Shown here: one piece after another, positions 48,051 to 58,544 of the stretch | How the letters are laid out: the number at the start of each line of letters is the position of its first letter | Position numbering within the stretch: position 1 is the stretch's first letter | DNA from: JAKZRT01 sp047518005 | Lineage (GTDB): Bacteria; Pseudomonadota; Alphaproteobacteria; Rhodobacterales; Rhodobacteraceae | Direction: 5' to 3' | DNA: 64,000 nt | NCBI GenBank assembly: GCA_047518005.1 | Contig: JAKZRT010000011.1 | Span: 1 to 64,000 of the forward strand | The notes under the pieces: model-generated | The model's database searches: none | What the model was told of the DNA's origin: nothing | The model's input: only the letters and a program-made list of their open reading frames with translations | Program-made: the position numbers and the translations under genes

Positions 48051-50516
48051 CTATTCCCCCGGTGGTGACAACCGCGTCACGCCGACTGCGGCGGCGCGCG
48101 CCAGCGCCGGGTCGAGGGTCATGGGAATGTATTCGCCGCGCCGCCACAGCGCGCCCAGGTCGTCGTAATAGCGCGACAGCGGGTGGCCGGATTGCCCGGT
48201 TGATATGATAAACACCGAACTTTCCGGATCGGCGAAATCATAAACCGCCCGGAAAACCGCCGCATGAACGTTCACGAACGGGTCCGGGTCCCGGGCCAGC
48301 GTCCGTCCGCGCATCAACGTGTTGTCGCCGCCGCTTGTCGATTGCCGCACGTTCACCAGCCAGCCCAAAAGCGGCACGCCTCCCAGCACCGGGTGATCGG
48401 CGCGGGTTTCGTGCGCGTCACCCCAGCGCAAGCTCTCCAGCGACCCGCCATGGCGCTGGCCCAGCCACTGCAACGCATCATCCAAAGCCGCGCGCGCGGT
48501 TTCGGTACAGGTCTCGACCGCCGCCGATTGCTTGACGTCGCACCAGGCGCTGGCGTTGTCGATATCGCGGAACACCCGTTCTATGAAAAGCGGCTGCAAA
48601 TGTGCGAACTCGTCGGTCACATCGGCCAGATCGTCGCGCAACAGCCGGTCCTGCAGGGCGCGCATCCAGGCCGCATAGATCAGCGGCTCGGGCAGATGTT
48701 CGTTCATCTCGCCGTTCCAGGCCGCCAGCAGTTCCAGCGCGCGCTTGCGCCGGCCCTGGGCACTGTCGGGCGCGGCGGCCGCTTCGGTAAAGAACAGATC
48801 GCCCCCAACCAGCGGCAACAGGGTGCGCGCCGTGACCGACACGGTATCAAGCTGCGCCTCGATAAAGCTTTCGCGGGTGTGGACCTCGCGCCCCTGCATC
48901 AGCCCCTGCCAGCGCTGCACGCGCTGGCTGTCGCCCCAGGAATGGCTGACGTGAAATGGGAACGGCCGGTCGATGATCTTGTTATTGGTGTTGCCCACAA
49001 TACCGCCCTCGGGGTCGATGAACCGCGGATTGGCGGAATACCTCAATCGTCCCTGCCAGCGGTTCTCGGGCAGCCATCCCGGCGCCGGAATTCGGCCCTG
49101 ACTTTGATGGCGGGCACTGCGCCGGGGCATCGCGCCCAGCACCACCATGCCAATCGATGTGCGGTCGGCGACGATCATGTTGTGGGCCGGTGCGAGGATG
49201 CCCGCGCCCGCCGCAATCGCGCCCTCGACGTCAGCCGCCTGCATGATCTTCAAGAACGCCGACATCGAGCCGTCGTCGGGGCTGAGCGCCGTCCAGGCCA
49301 GCACCGGCACATGTCCGGCTGGGGTGATCTTGTCCAGCCCCCAGTTGCCCTCAGGCAGGACCGGGCCGTTCTCGGACCACCGCAACGTGACCGTTTGCGG
49401 CGGCGCGCCCTTGATCTGGACGATGCTCTGGCGCTCGATGAACGGTTTGAAACCCTCGGGCGTCAGATATCGCGACGGGTCGTCAGGGGCCAGCTTTTCG
49501 ATCAGAATGTCCTGATCGTCCAGATAGGTGGTGGTCAGACCCCAGCCGATCTTGTCGGTGCGTCCCATCAACACCACGGGCATTCCGGGAATGGTGCCGC
49601 CGATGATTGGACCCGCCGCCAGGTCGAGACGTGCAAGATAGAACGAGGCCGGAGCGCTGAGGCCCATATGCGGATCGGTGGCCAGAAGCGACCCCTGTTT
49701 GGCCGAACGCGACGGGGCGGCGGCCCAGGCGTTCGAGGCTCCGGCAAGCCCGATACCGGGAACCGCCGGGGCCAGGGCCACACGGCTTGCGGGGGCCGAG
49801 AAATCAGGCATCACGCCCGGAAATAATGTCGCAAATTCGGGCAGGGCGGCGACCCCGGCGCTCGGGTCATCGGGCAACAGATCGGCCAGCCGCTCGGGCG
49901 TCAACACCAGCGACGCGCGCGCCCGCTGAACCTCGCGCTCAAGATGCGTGGCCAGTTGCAACGACAACAGCTTGCCCACGGCAATCGAATCGGCGGGCGT
50001 CCAGGGGGCGATGGCCGTGGGAAACAGGAAAAACTCAGGCGCGCCGCGGCCCAGGGCGGCGTCGTTCACCCGCGCGATCCGGGCGTTGACCCCGCGCGCA
50101 TAGGCCGCCAGCGCCGCGCGGCCATAATCATCCTGCGCCGCCACGGAAGCCACCGCGATATTGTAAAGATCCAGCCGCCGCAAAAGTCGGTCGACGGCCA
50201 CGGTACGGGTGCCGAACAGTTCGCTCAGCCGCCCCTGCGCGGTGCGCCGGAACATCAGCATCTGCCACAACCGGTCCTGGGCATGCACATAGCCCAGCCC
50301 GAAATAGCTGTCGGCATCGGTCGCACCGAAGATGTGCGGGACATTGGCGTTGTCGCGCACGATCTCAAGCGGCGCGTCAAGGCCCTCTGCGCTGTGCGCG
50401 GCGTCGTAATCGGGCAGCGACCGGGCCGCCAGATAAAAGGCCAGCGCCGCCGCCAATCCGGCCAGCACCAGCCCGGCGAAAAAGATCCTCAAAAGCCAGC
50501 GGAAAATCCAAGCCAT
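48051..50516 (-). CDS. penicillin acylase family protein (Ntn amidohydrolase)
   Basis: 821 aa from the ATG at 50516; a TTG ten codons earlier is less likely. One N-terminal membrane/signal segment (IFFAGLVLAGLAAALAFYLA). The alpha-chain region contains NVPHIFGATDADSYFGLGYV. The autocatalytic cleavage site and N-terminal Ser nucleophile are in GASNAWAAAPSRS, followed by DPHMGLSAPASFY. It should mature into two chains in the periplasm and hydrolyse an amide such as an acyl-homoserine lactone or beta-lactam side chain. The true substrate cannot be read from sequence. Confidence 0.92.
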   Translation of the reverse strand: MAWIFRWLLRIFFAGLVLAGLAAALAFYLAARSLPDYDAAHSAEGLDAPLEIVRDNANVPHIFGATDADSYFGLGYVHAQDRLWQMLMFRRTAQGRLSELFGTRTVAVDRLLRRLDLYNIAVASVAAQDDYGRAALAAYARGVNARIARVNDAALGRGAPEFFLFPTAIAPWTPADSIAVGKLLSLQLATHLEREVQRARASLVLTPERLADLLPDDPSAGVAALPEFATLFPGVMPDFSAPASRVALAPAVPGIGLAGASNAWAAAPSRSAKQGSLLATDPHMGLSAPASFYLARLDLAAGPIIGGTIPGMPVVLMGRTDKIGWGLTTTYLDDQDILIEKLAPDDPSRYLTPEGFKPFIERQSIVQIKGAPPQTVTLRWSENGPVLPEGNWGLDKITPAGHVPVLAWTALSPDDGSMSAFLKIMQAADVEGAIAAGAGILAPAHNMIVADRTSIGMVVLGAMPRRSARHQSQGRIPAPGWLPENRWQGRLRYSANPRFIDPEGGIVGNTNNKIIDRPFPFHVSHSWGDSQRVQRWQGLMQGREVHTRESFIEAQLDTVSVTARTLLPLVGGDLFFTEAAAAPDSAQGRRKRALELLAAWNGEMNEHLPEPLIYAAWMRALQDRLLRDDLADVTDEFAHLQPLFIERVFRDIDNASAWCDVKQSAAVETCTETARAALDDALQWLGQRHGGSLESLRWGDAHETRADHPVLGGVPLLGWLVNVRQSTSGGDNTLMRGRTLARDPDPFVNVHAAVFRAVYDFADPESSVFIISTGQSGHPLSRYYDDLGALWRRGEYIPMTLDPALARAAAVGVTRLSPPGE

Positions 50517-50597
50517 CCGGGTGCCTGTGGTTGACGGGAAGGACAATGGCGGTACTTATCGCGATTGCGCGGGGAAGAGCAACAAGAAGGGTAAGTC

Positions 50598-51473
50598 ATG
50601 ACAAAACTGGCGTTTTTGGGTCTGGGCGTGATGGGCTTTCCGATGGCCGGGCATCTGGCAGCAACGGGGCATGACGTGACCGTCTATAATCGCACGCAGG
50701 CTAAGGCCCAGGCCTGGGTGGCTCAGCACGGCGGAAACCTGGCCGCGACCCCCTGCGCAGCCGCCGAAGCGGCCGACATGGTCATGGCCTGCGTCGGCAA
50801 CGACGACGATCTGCGCAGCGTCGCTCTGGGCGAGCGCGGCGCGTTCGCGGGCATGGGCGCGGGCAGTGTGTTTGTCGATCACACAACGGTTTCGGCCAAG
50901 GTAACGCGCGAGCTTTACGCCGCTGCCGACGCGCGTCAGATCAGTTTCGTCGATGCGCCCATTTCAGGCGGTCAGGCGGGCGCCGAAAATGCCGCGCTCA
51001 GCATCATGTGCGGCGGCGATCAGGGCGCCTTTGACCGCGCTGCCCCGGTGATCGGGATCTACGCCAAGATCTGCCGTCGCATCGGCAAAAGCGGTGCCGG
51101 ACAGATGACCAAGATGTGCAACCAGATCGCCATCGCGGGGCTGGTTCAGGGGCTTTCCGAGGCGCTGCATTTTGCCGAAAAATCCGGGCTTGACGGGCGC
51201 GCGGTAATCGAAGTGATCAGCCAGGGCGCGGCCGGATCGTGGCAGATGGCGAACCGGTACGAGACAATGCTCGACGACCACTTTGAACACGGCTTCGCGG
51301 TTGACTGGATGCGCAAGGATCTGGGCATCTGCCTGGACACCGCCAACGAAACCGGTGCCAGCCTGCCGGTCACCGCGCTGGTCGATCAGTTCTACAAAGA
51401 CGTCCAGAAAATGGGCGGCGGGCGGTGGGACACGTCCAGCCTTTTCAAAAGGCTGCGCGCGTTTGGTGGGTAA
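50598..51473 (+). CDS. NAD(P)-dependent beta-hydroxyacid dehydrogenase (3-hydroxyisobutyrate/tartronate semialdehyde reductase family)
   Basis: 291 aa. The N-terminal Rossmann domain is FLGLGVMGFPMAGHLAATGH (about 5-24). The family signature FVDAPISGGQAGAENAALSI and catalytic Lys in QMTKMCNQIAIAGLVQGLSE follow. C-terminal helical domain. AAGGGTAAGTC precedes the ATG. The substrate is one of 3-hydroxyisobutyrate, tartronate semialdehyde or related short acids; context does not decide. Confidence 0.92.
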   Translation: MTKLAFLGLGVMGFPMAGHLAATGHDVTVYNRTQAKAQAWVAQHGGNLAATPCAAAEAADMVMACVGNDDDLRSVALGERGAFAGMGAGSVFVDHTTVSAKVTRELYAAADARQISFVDAPISGGQAGAENAALSIMCGGDQGAFDRAAPVIGIYAKICRRIGKSGAGQMTKMCNQIAIAGLVQGLSEALHFAEKSGLDGRAVIEVISQGAAGSWQMANRYETMLDDHFEHGFAVDWMRKDLGICLDTANETGASLPVTALVDQFYKDVQKMGGGRWDTSSLFKRLRAFGG

Positions 51474-51546
51474 GCTTGTACAAATTCATTTACATGATGG
51501 CTCTGAGAACTGGGCGGACGGACCAATCTCGCATCCGCTGGTTTGG

Positions 51547-51816
51547 TCAGTGGAAATTAATCCCGCCGTCAACGACCACGCACTGCCCGGTCACCGATGA
51601 GGTTTTGCACAGATAGACGACTTGACCGGCCACGTCTTCTACCGAAGTCGTCGTGTTCAGCGCGGAACTGTTCTTCCACCTAAAGACAATTTCTGGCGGC
51701 CCGCCGCTCGCAAGGCCGGTTTCGACCATCAGGCCCGGCGCAACACAATTCACCGCAACCTTCGGGGCAAGCGCCGCGGCCAGGAACCGGTGGCGGCGCT
51801 GCCGCGTCAGACCGGT
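51547..51816 (-). pseudogene. 3' remnant of an SDR (FabG-like) gene
   Basis: An open frame of 89 codons that matches only the C-terminal third of short-chain dehydrogenases: FLAAALAPKVAVNCVAPGLM, then TTSVEDVAGQVVYLCKTSSV and TGQCVVVDGGINFH. A stop closes the frame upstream, at the point where the YxxxK active site should be. The NAD-binding half is missing, so the protein cannot be functional. It sits in a 462-nt gap (51474-51935) between two intact genes. Confidence 0.8.
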
Positions 51817-51857
51817 TTATGCGGAATCCTGGGCGAAAACAGTCGACTGCGCGGTCC

Positions 51858-51911
51858 AAGCCATTTTACCGTTATTAATCAAACACTTCCCCAGAGTTTC
51901 AACCTTGAAAC
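51858..51911. repeat. intergenic element: AATGGCTT/TTAATAAC motif plus 16-bp palindrome (copy 2)
   Basis: GTTTCAACCTTGAAAC at 51896..51911 is identical to copy 1 at 21387..21402. On the minus strand, TTAATAAC (51878..51871) is followed after GGTAA by AATGGCTT (51865..51858), the same two words that flank copy 1. It lies between the SDR remnant and the SYLF gene. Confidence 0.6.
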
Positions 51912-51935
51912 CTCGCGGTCCGTTCCCCGTCTTGG

Positions 51936-52502
51936 CTAAGGAATAATCCGGGTATATTTCGTGCCCTCAATCGTCGCCCCGGCGATCAACCCCGACTGGG
52001 CGAAAATCACCGCCTCGATCGGATGCTGCACCTCGTTGAGGTCAAGCCCAAATGAAACCGCGTCCGAATTCAGCGCATAGCGCGCGCCAGCCCCCGCCGA
52101 CCAGCCATCCGAGGCGCGGAAATCGGCCAGTGCCTGGTCGGTCATGAAAAACAGAACCTGGCTGTATTGCTGCGCTCCTAACTGGAGGCCGACACTGGCC
52201 TGCGCTGCCGAATAATAGTCGACCGATATGCCGTTGATCCGCAGCACCCCGCGCCCGAAACCGCCACCCAGCCCGAACCCGGCCTGGGTGATCAGCGGCA
52301 TGATCAGAACACCACTGGCGCGGTCGGCCAATTGCCGCGTACCCGGCGCAGTTCCCAAGAGAAAGTTCAGCGCTGCATCGGCCGAGGCGTCGATTTTTCC
52401 GCTGCCGTCACCGCCGATACCGTTGCCGCAGGCTGCAAGCGCCATCAGGCACAGGCCTCCAGCCAGGAATACGCGCCGCGATTTCATTGATTTCAGCCCC
52501 AT
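51936..52502 (-). CDS. YSC84/SYLF-domain lipoprotein
   Basis: 188 aa from the ATG at 52502, with GAGG 8 nt upstream. A signal peptide with lipobox LMALAAC. The SYLF domain covers the rest: ADRASGVLIMPLITQAGFGL, GGGFGRGVLRI, YYSAAQASVGLQLGAQQYSQ, VLFFMTD and VIFAQSGLIAGATIEGTKYT. SYLF domains bind phosphoinositide-type or other lipids. In bacteria the role is not settled. Probably anchored in the outer membrane. Confidence 0.9.
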   Translation of the reverse strand: MGLKSMKSRRVFLAGGLCLMALAACGNGIGGDGSGKIDASADAALNFLLGTAPGTRQLADRASGVLIMPLITQAGFGLGGGFGRGVLRINGISVDYYSAAQASVGLQLGAQQYSQVLFFMTDQALADFRASDGWSAGAGARYALNSDAVSFGLDLNEVQHPIEAVIFAQSGLIAGATIEGTKYTRIIP

Positions 52503-52619
52503 GTGCTCACCCTCAAATGCAAGTTGATCCAACCTTTCATGGCCGGTTTGCGCGGCAGTATAGATGAGTTTCGCAGGTCCGTCACGGGGGCTTTGAAACG
52601 CGCCGTGGCGGCGCGAAAA

Positions 52620-53627
<1,008 letters not shown>

Positions 53628-53759
53628 GGCTGGTCCGTAGCCGTGAATTTCCCCGTCCGTGACATGGAATTGTCTCTTTCTCAAGGGTAGGAATCGTCGC
53701 CGTCCGGCGCTAAAGAGCGTCAAAGCCGCCCCGACAGAGGGCCGACCGCGAGAAAAACC

Positions 53760-54287
53760 TTGGACCTTCAGCAGTCAATCTTTGAACTTATCGACACCCG
53801 TTCGTTTTCGAACATGTGGTATTGGATCGCCTTGGCGGTTGTCTGGTCAACCGCCAGCCACTGGGTTCTCGGCGTCCCCTTCGACATGGTCCAACGGGCG
53901 CGCAAGCACCGCGGTCAGGCCGAAACAGATGTCGAGGATCTGGTGCGCATCAACTGCGCGCGGCTCTTGTATATCGGCAAGGTTTCGGGGCTGTGGATCA
54001 TCGGCATTGCGTGTTTCTTTCTGACCGGGCTGGCAGGTGTCGGGTTTTTTTATCGGATCGAACTGGCCCAGGCTGTATTCCTGATCGCGCTGCCCCTGTC
54101 GATCGTGGGCGCAATGTCGCTGTCGACAGCGCGTCTGATCGCCGATCAGGGGTTGGCGGGCGACGCGCTTTATAACCGACTGGCGCGCCACCGGGTCTGG
54201 GTTCAAGTTCTGGGTATCGTCGCGATCTTTGTCACGGCGATGTGGGGGATGTACCAGAACGTCTCGCGCGGCGGCTTTTTTGCCTGA
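53760..54287 (+). CDS. roseobacter-type inner-membrane protein upstream of mfd
   Basis: 175 aa with four hydrophobic segments (about 19-40, 75-95, 100-120, 150-168). Conserved-looking parts are SFSNMWYWIALAVVWSTASH and WVLGVPFDMV. I recall such proteins labelled component of SufBCD complex in Rhodobacterales annotations. Nothing in the sequence supports a link to Fe-S assembly, and no suf genes are nearby. It is 45 nt upstream of mfd and may be co-transcribed. Confidence 0.8.
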   Translation: MDLQQSIFELIDTRSFSNMWYWIALAVVWSTASHWVLGVPFDMVQRARKHRGQAETDVEDLVRINCARLLYIGKVSGLWIIGIACFFLTGLAGVGFFYRIELAQAVFLIALPLSIVGAMSLSTARLIADQGLAGDALYNRLARHRVWVQVLGIVAIFVTAMWGMYQNVSRGGFFA

Positions 54288-54332
54288 ACTCTGCGGTTGA
54301 CTTGGGCGGCTGGCGCGCTAGGTCACGCCTCC

Positions 54333-57300
54333 ATGCAGGACACCCGGAAAATAACGGCCGGCGGTGCGCCCGAGGGCTTTGACGCGCAGCTGGTGCTGGC
54401 CGAACTGCGCCGCTCGGGTCGCGCCGTCCTTCACATCGCGCGTGACGACAAGCGTCTGGTGGCGATGCGCGCCGCGCTCGGGTTCTTTGCCCCCGAGGTT
54501 CCGGTGCTGGACTTTCCGGCCTGGGATTGCGTGCCCTATGACCGGGTCTCGCCCAACCCGGATGTCTCGGCGGCGCGCATGGCGACGCTGGCCGCCCTGG
54601 CGCGGGGGATGCCGGATGGCATTGTCGTGCTGACCACCCTGAACGCCGCGACCCAGAAAGTTCCCACGCGCGAAGTTCTGCGCGGGTCGGGGTTCACGGC
54701 GCAGGTGGGCCAACGGATGGACGAAGCGGCGCTGCGCATCTATCTGGCCCGCATGGGGTTTGCCCAATGCCCCACTGTCACCGAACCCGGCGACTTTGCG
54801 GTGCGCGGCGGGATCATCGACATCTATCCGCCCGGCGAGGGCGGCCCGGTGCGGCTCGATCTCTTTGGCGACGTGCTGGACGGTGCGCGACGGTTTGACC
54901 CGGCAACGCAACGCACCACCGAAAAACTTGATGTGGTCGAATTGGCCCCGGTCAGCGAAGTTATCTTGGACCAGGCCGCGATCACCCGGTTCCGCCAAAA
55001 TTACCGGATCGAATTTGGCGCGGCAGGCACCGACGACCCGCTTTACGAGGCGATCAGCGCCGGGCGCAAGCACGCGGGGTCCGAACATTGGCTGCCGTAC
55101 TTCCACGACCACCTCGAGACTATATTTGATTACCTTCCCGAAGCGGTGATAACTCTGGACGATCAGGTCACCCCGTCGCGTCTGGCCAGATGGGAGGCGG
55201 TCGCCGATCAGTATCAGACCCGGCTGCACGCGCTCGAGCAAAAAGGCCGGCATGACACAATCTATAAACCCGCAGCACCCGGGCTGATGTATCTTGATGA
55301 CGCGGCGTTTGCCAAAGCCACAGCCGGGCGCCGCATCGTGGCGTTCCACCCCTTGGCCCAGGCGTCCGGACCCGGGGTGATCGACGCGGGCGGGCGGATC
55401 GGACGCAATTTTTCGCCCGAACGGCAACTGGAGGGCGTGAACCTTTTTGGCACGCTGGCCGATCACATCCGCGCCCGCATGGCAGACGGGCCGGTTGTGG
55501 TCGCCAGCTATTCCCAAGGCGCGCGCGAGCGGCTCGAGGGGCTTCTGGTCGACCAGGACCTGACCGGCGGGCGCCGTGTTGGGCATGCAAGCGACGTGAG
55601 CGCTGGCCTGAACCTGGCGGTCTGGCCGCTCGAGGCCGGGTTCCAGACCAGCGATCTGACGGTGATTTCCGAACAAGACGTGCTGGGCGACCGCCTGATC
55701 CGCGCCCCCAAGCGCAAACGCCGCGCCGAGAACTTTCTGACCGAGGCCCAATCGCTTAGCCCCGGTGATTTGGTGGTTCACGTCGACCACGGTGTCGGGC
55801 GGTTTGGCGGGCTCGAGGTGATCACCGCCGCCGGGGCCGCGCACGAATGTCTGGCGCTGGAATACGCCGAAAAATCCAAGCTCTACCTTCCGGTCGAAAA
55901 TATCGAACTGCTCAGCCGCTTTGGCCACGACGAGGGGCTTTTGGACCGCCTTGGCGGCGGAGCGTGGCAGGCCAAGAAAGCAAAGCTGAAAGACCGCATC
56001 CGCGACATGGCCGACCGGTTGATCCGCGTCGCCGCCGAGCGCGCCTTGCGCACCGCCCCGGTGATGGCCCCGCCCGATGGCATGTGGGACGGATTCTCGG
56101 CGCGCTTTCCCTACGAGGAAACAGACGACCAACAGGGCGCAATAGCTGATGTTTTGGACGACCTTGCGCGGGGAACCCCGATGGACCGTCTGGTTTGCGG
56201 CGACGTCGGTTTCGGCAAGACCGAGGTTGCCATGCGCGCGGCCTTTGTCGCAGCCATGTCGGGCGCGCAAGTCGCGGTGATCGCCCCCACCACGCTGTTG
56301 TCGCGCCAGCACACCAACAGTTTCGCCGAACGTTTCCGGGGTTTTCCGGTCGAGGTTCGACAGTTGTCACGCTTTGTCAGCGGCAAAGAGGCGCAGGCCA
56401 CGCGCGATGCGCTGTCGCGCGGCACTTGTGACATCGTGATCGGTACCCACGCTCTGCTGGCCCAATCGGTGCGGTTCAAAAATCTCGGGCTTTTGATCGT
56501 TGACGAAGAACAGCACTTTGGCGTCACCCACAAGGAACGGCTGAAGGCCCTGCGCAGCGACGTGCATGTGCTGACCCTGACCGCCACGCCGATCCCGCGC
56601 ACCCTGCAACTCAGCCTCTCGGGCGTTCGTGAACTCAGCATCATCGGAACGCCCCCGATCGACCGACTGGCGATTCGAACCTATATCAGCGAATTCGACA
56701 GCGTCACCATTCGCGAGGCCTTGCTCCGCGAACACTATCGCGGCGGACAGTCGTTTTACGTGGTGCCGCGGATCAGCGACCTGACCAAGATCGAAGCCTT
56801 CCTCCAGGACCAATTGCCCGAACTGACCTACGTTGTGGCGCACGGGCAGATGGCGGCGCGCCAGCTCGATGACCGGATGAACGCCTTTTACGACGGCAAA
56901 TACGATGTGCTTCTGGCCACCACGATTGTCGAATCGGGGCTGGATATTCCGACCGCCAACACGATGGTGATCCACCGCGCCGATATGTTCGGCCTTGCCC
57001 AGCTGCATCAGATCCGCGGCCGGGTTGGCCGGTCAAAAATCCGCGCCTATGCCTATCTGACCACGCGCCCGCGCAAGCCGCTGACCGCCACGGCAGAAAA
57101 ACGCCTGCGCATTCTGGGGTCGCTCGACGCCCTTGGGGCCGGGTTCACGCTGGCCGCCCAGGACCTGGACATCCGAGGTGCTGGCAACCTCTTGGGCGAA
57201 GAACAATCGGGTAATATTCGCGAAGTCGGTTACGAGCTTTACCAATCGATGCTGGAAGAAGCGATCGCCAAGATCAAAGCAGGCGAGATCGAGGGCCTCA

Positions 57301-57770
57301 GCGAGGCCGACGGCCAATGGGCACCGCAACTGAACCTGGGCGTGTCGGTTTTGATCCCGGAAAAATACGTGCCCGACCTGGATGTGCGCCTGGGGCTGTA
57401 TCGTCGGCTCTCCGGGCTGGCCAAAAAGGTCGAGCTGGAAGGCTTTGCCGCCGAACTGATCGACCGGTTCGGGGCGCTGCCCAACGACGTCAACACGCTG
57501 CTGACGGTGGTGCGCATCAAGGCGATGTGCAAACGCGCCGGCATCGCCAAACTCGATGCTGGCCCGAAAGGCGCGACCATTCAGTTCTGGAACGATAAAT
57601 ACGCCTCGCCCAAGGGGTTGGTCGATTTCATCGAAGCCCAGCGTGGGCTGGCCAAGGTGCGCAACAACAAGATCGTCATCCGCCGCGACTGGAAGCAAGA
57701 CAGCGACCGGATACGGGGGGCCTTTGCGATTGCGCGCGATCTGGCGGTTCATGCCAAGGCCGCCGGGTGA
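54333..57770 (+). CDS. mfd: transcription-repair coupling factor
   Basis: 1145 aa from the ATG at 54333. The UvrB-like N-terminal region (about 20-340) includes PEVPVLDFPAWDCVPYDRVS. The RNA-polymerase-interacting domain (about 475-545) has LSPGDLVVHVDHGVGRFGGL. The helicase motor has Walker A GDVGFGKTEVAMRAAF, DEEQ motif LLIVDEEQHFGV, LTATPIPRTL and IHRADMFGLAQLHQIRGRVG. TRCF domain at the C-terminus. It removes stalled RNA polymerase and recruits UvrA. Full length and intact. Confidence 0.98.
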   Translation: MQDTRKITAGGAPEGFDAQLVLAELRRSGRAVLHIARDDKRLVAMRAALGFFAPEVPVLDFPAWDCVPYDRVSPNPDVSAARMATLAALARGMPDGIVVLTTLNAATQKVPTREVLRGSGFTAQVGQRMDEAALRIYLARMGFAQCPTVTEPGDFAVRGGIIDIYPPGEGGPVRLDLFGDVLDGARRFDPATQRTTEKLDVVELAPVSEVILDQAAITRFRQNYRIEFGAAGTDDPLYEAISAGRKHAGSEHWLPYFHDHLETIFDYLPEAVITLDDQVTPSRLARWEAVADQYQTRLHALEQKGRHDTIYKPAAPGLMYLDDAAFAKATAGRRIVAFHPLAQASGPGVIDAGGRIGRNFSPERQLEGVNLFGTLADHIRARMADGPVVVASYSQGARERLEGLLVDQDLTGGRRVGHASDVSAGLNLAVWPLEAGFQTSDLTVISEQDVLGDRLIRAPKRKRRAENFLTEAQSLSPGDLVVHVDHGVGRFGGLEVITAAGAAHECLALEYAEKSKLYLPVENIELLSRFGHDEGLLDRLGGGAWQAKKAKLKDRIRDMADRLIRVAAERALRTAPVMAPPDGMWDGFSARFPYEETDDQQGAIADVLDDLARGTPMDRLVCGDVGFGKTEVAMRAAFVAAMSGAQVAVIAPTTLLSRQHTNSFAERFRGFPVEVRQLSRFVSGKEAQATRDALSRGTCDIVIGTHALLAQSVRFKNLGLLIVDEEQHFGVTHKERLKALRSDVHVLTLTATPIPRTLQLSLSGVRELSIIGTPPIDRLAIRTYISEFDSVTIREALLREHYRGGQSFYVVPRISDLTKIEAFLQDQLPELTYVVAHGQMAARQLDDRMNAFYDGKYDVLLATTIVESGLDIPTANTMVIHRADMFGLAQLHQIRGRVGRSKIRAYAYLTTRPRKPLTATAEKRLRILGSLDALGAGFTLAAQDLDIRGAGNLLGEEQSGNIREVGYELYQSMLEEAIAKIKAGEIEGLSEADGQWAPQLNLGVSVLIPEKYVPDLDVRLGLYRRLSGLAKKVELEGFAAELIDRFGALPNDVNTLLTVVRIKAMCKRAGIAKLDAGPKGATIQFWNDKYASPKGLVDFIEAQRGLAKVRNNKIVIRRDWKQDSDRIRGAFAIARDLAVHAKAAG

Positions 57771-57837
57771 CACCGATACTGGTCATGCACGCACACGCGG
57801 CCTATAAGCGCGCCAGCAAGATTGCGGGCAGCAAGCG

Positions 57838-58530
57838 ATGACGTGGCTATCGAAATTCGGCTGGGGGATATTCTGGTTTCTCAGCTTTCTCGGCGCGTTG
57901 CTGGCGTTCCGGTTCGTTCCTGCCGGGTTTTCCAACGGCTTTTTGCCAAATCTTGACCAGGGCCTTGGACGGGCGCTTTACGATGGTGTCTTTGTCGGGA
58001 TCAGGCAGGATTTCAGCCACATCTTTTATCACGTGCAGGACCGGCTGACGCCTTTGCTGGTGCATATGCTGATCGGTGTTGTCGCGATTACCATCGTGCC
58101 GTTTCAGTTGTGGCGGCGGTTTCGCAACCGGCATCTGAACTGGCACCGCTGGATGGGGTGCATCGCGGTTATGGCGGTGATCTTTTCCGGCTTGGGGTCG
58201 ATGCGTCTGGCAGTGAACATGGATATTCCGGTCTGGGGGCAGGTCGGCTTTGTCACCGGCGCGTTTGTCTGGATCGGCTCGGTGCTTTGGGCGACCTGGG
58301 CGATCCTGCAGAATAACGTGGCGCGCCACCAATGGTGGATGGTCATTGTCGCCGCCATGACCTTCGGCGCGGTTATGATCCGGCTCGAGTTTCCAATCTG
58401 GCGCCAGTTCTTTCCGTTTCCCATCGCCTATGCATGTGTGGCCTGGTCAAGCTGGGTGCTGAACCTTGTCGCGGTCGCCCTCTGGCGCTTGGGTCGCGGC
58501 TGGTCGCGCCAGCGACGGGCGCGTGCTTGA
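57838..58530 (+). CDS. DUF2306-like integral membrane protein
   Basis: 230 aa, about six hydrophobic segments. The DUF2306 look comes from a His near the start of a membrane helix (LLVHMLIGVVAITIVPFQLW), then NRHLNWHRWMGCIAVMAVIF, with the conserved HR-x-G pattern, and NVARHQWWMVIVAAMTFGAV. Histidines at helix ends could bind haem, but this is inference. Function unknown. It follows mfd by 67 nt in the same direction. Confidence 0.75.
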   Translation: MTWLSKFGWGIFWFLSFLGALLAFRFVPAGFSNGFLPNLDQGLGRALYDGVFVGIRQDFSHIFYHVQDRLTPLLVHMLIGVVAITIVPFQLWRRFRNRHLNWHRWMGCIAVMAVIFSGLGSMRLAVNMDIPVWGQVGFVTGAFVWIGSVLWATWAILQNNVARHQWWMVIVAAMTFGAVMIRLEFPIWRQFFPFPIAYACVAWSSWVLNLVAVALWRLGRGWSRQRRARA

Positions 58531-58544
58531 GAATTTCACCGTTG

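Noticed and set aside
48264..49826. 520-codon plus-strand ORF opposite the penicillin acylase gene
   Set aside because: Antisense shadow rich in Arg/His/Gln. The minus-strand gene has full family motifs and a signal segment.
53760..54287. Assignment as a component of the SufBCD complex
   Set aside because: This label is only a remembered database name. No suf genes or Fe-S motifs are present.
54318..56312. 664-codon minus-strand ORF opposite mfd
   Set aside because: A long open frame caused by high G+C on the antisense strand. mfd motifs on the plus strand are complete.
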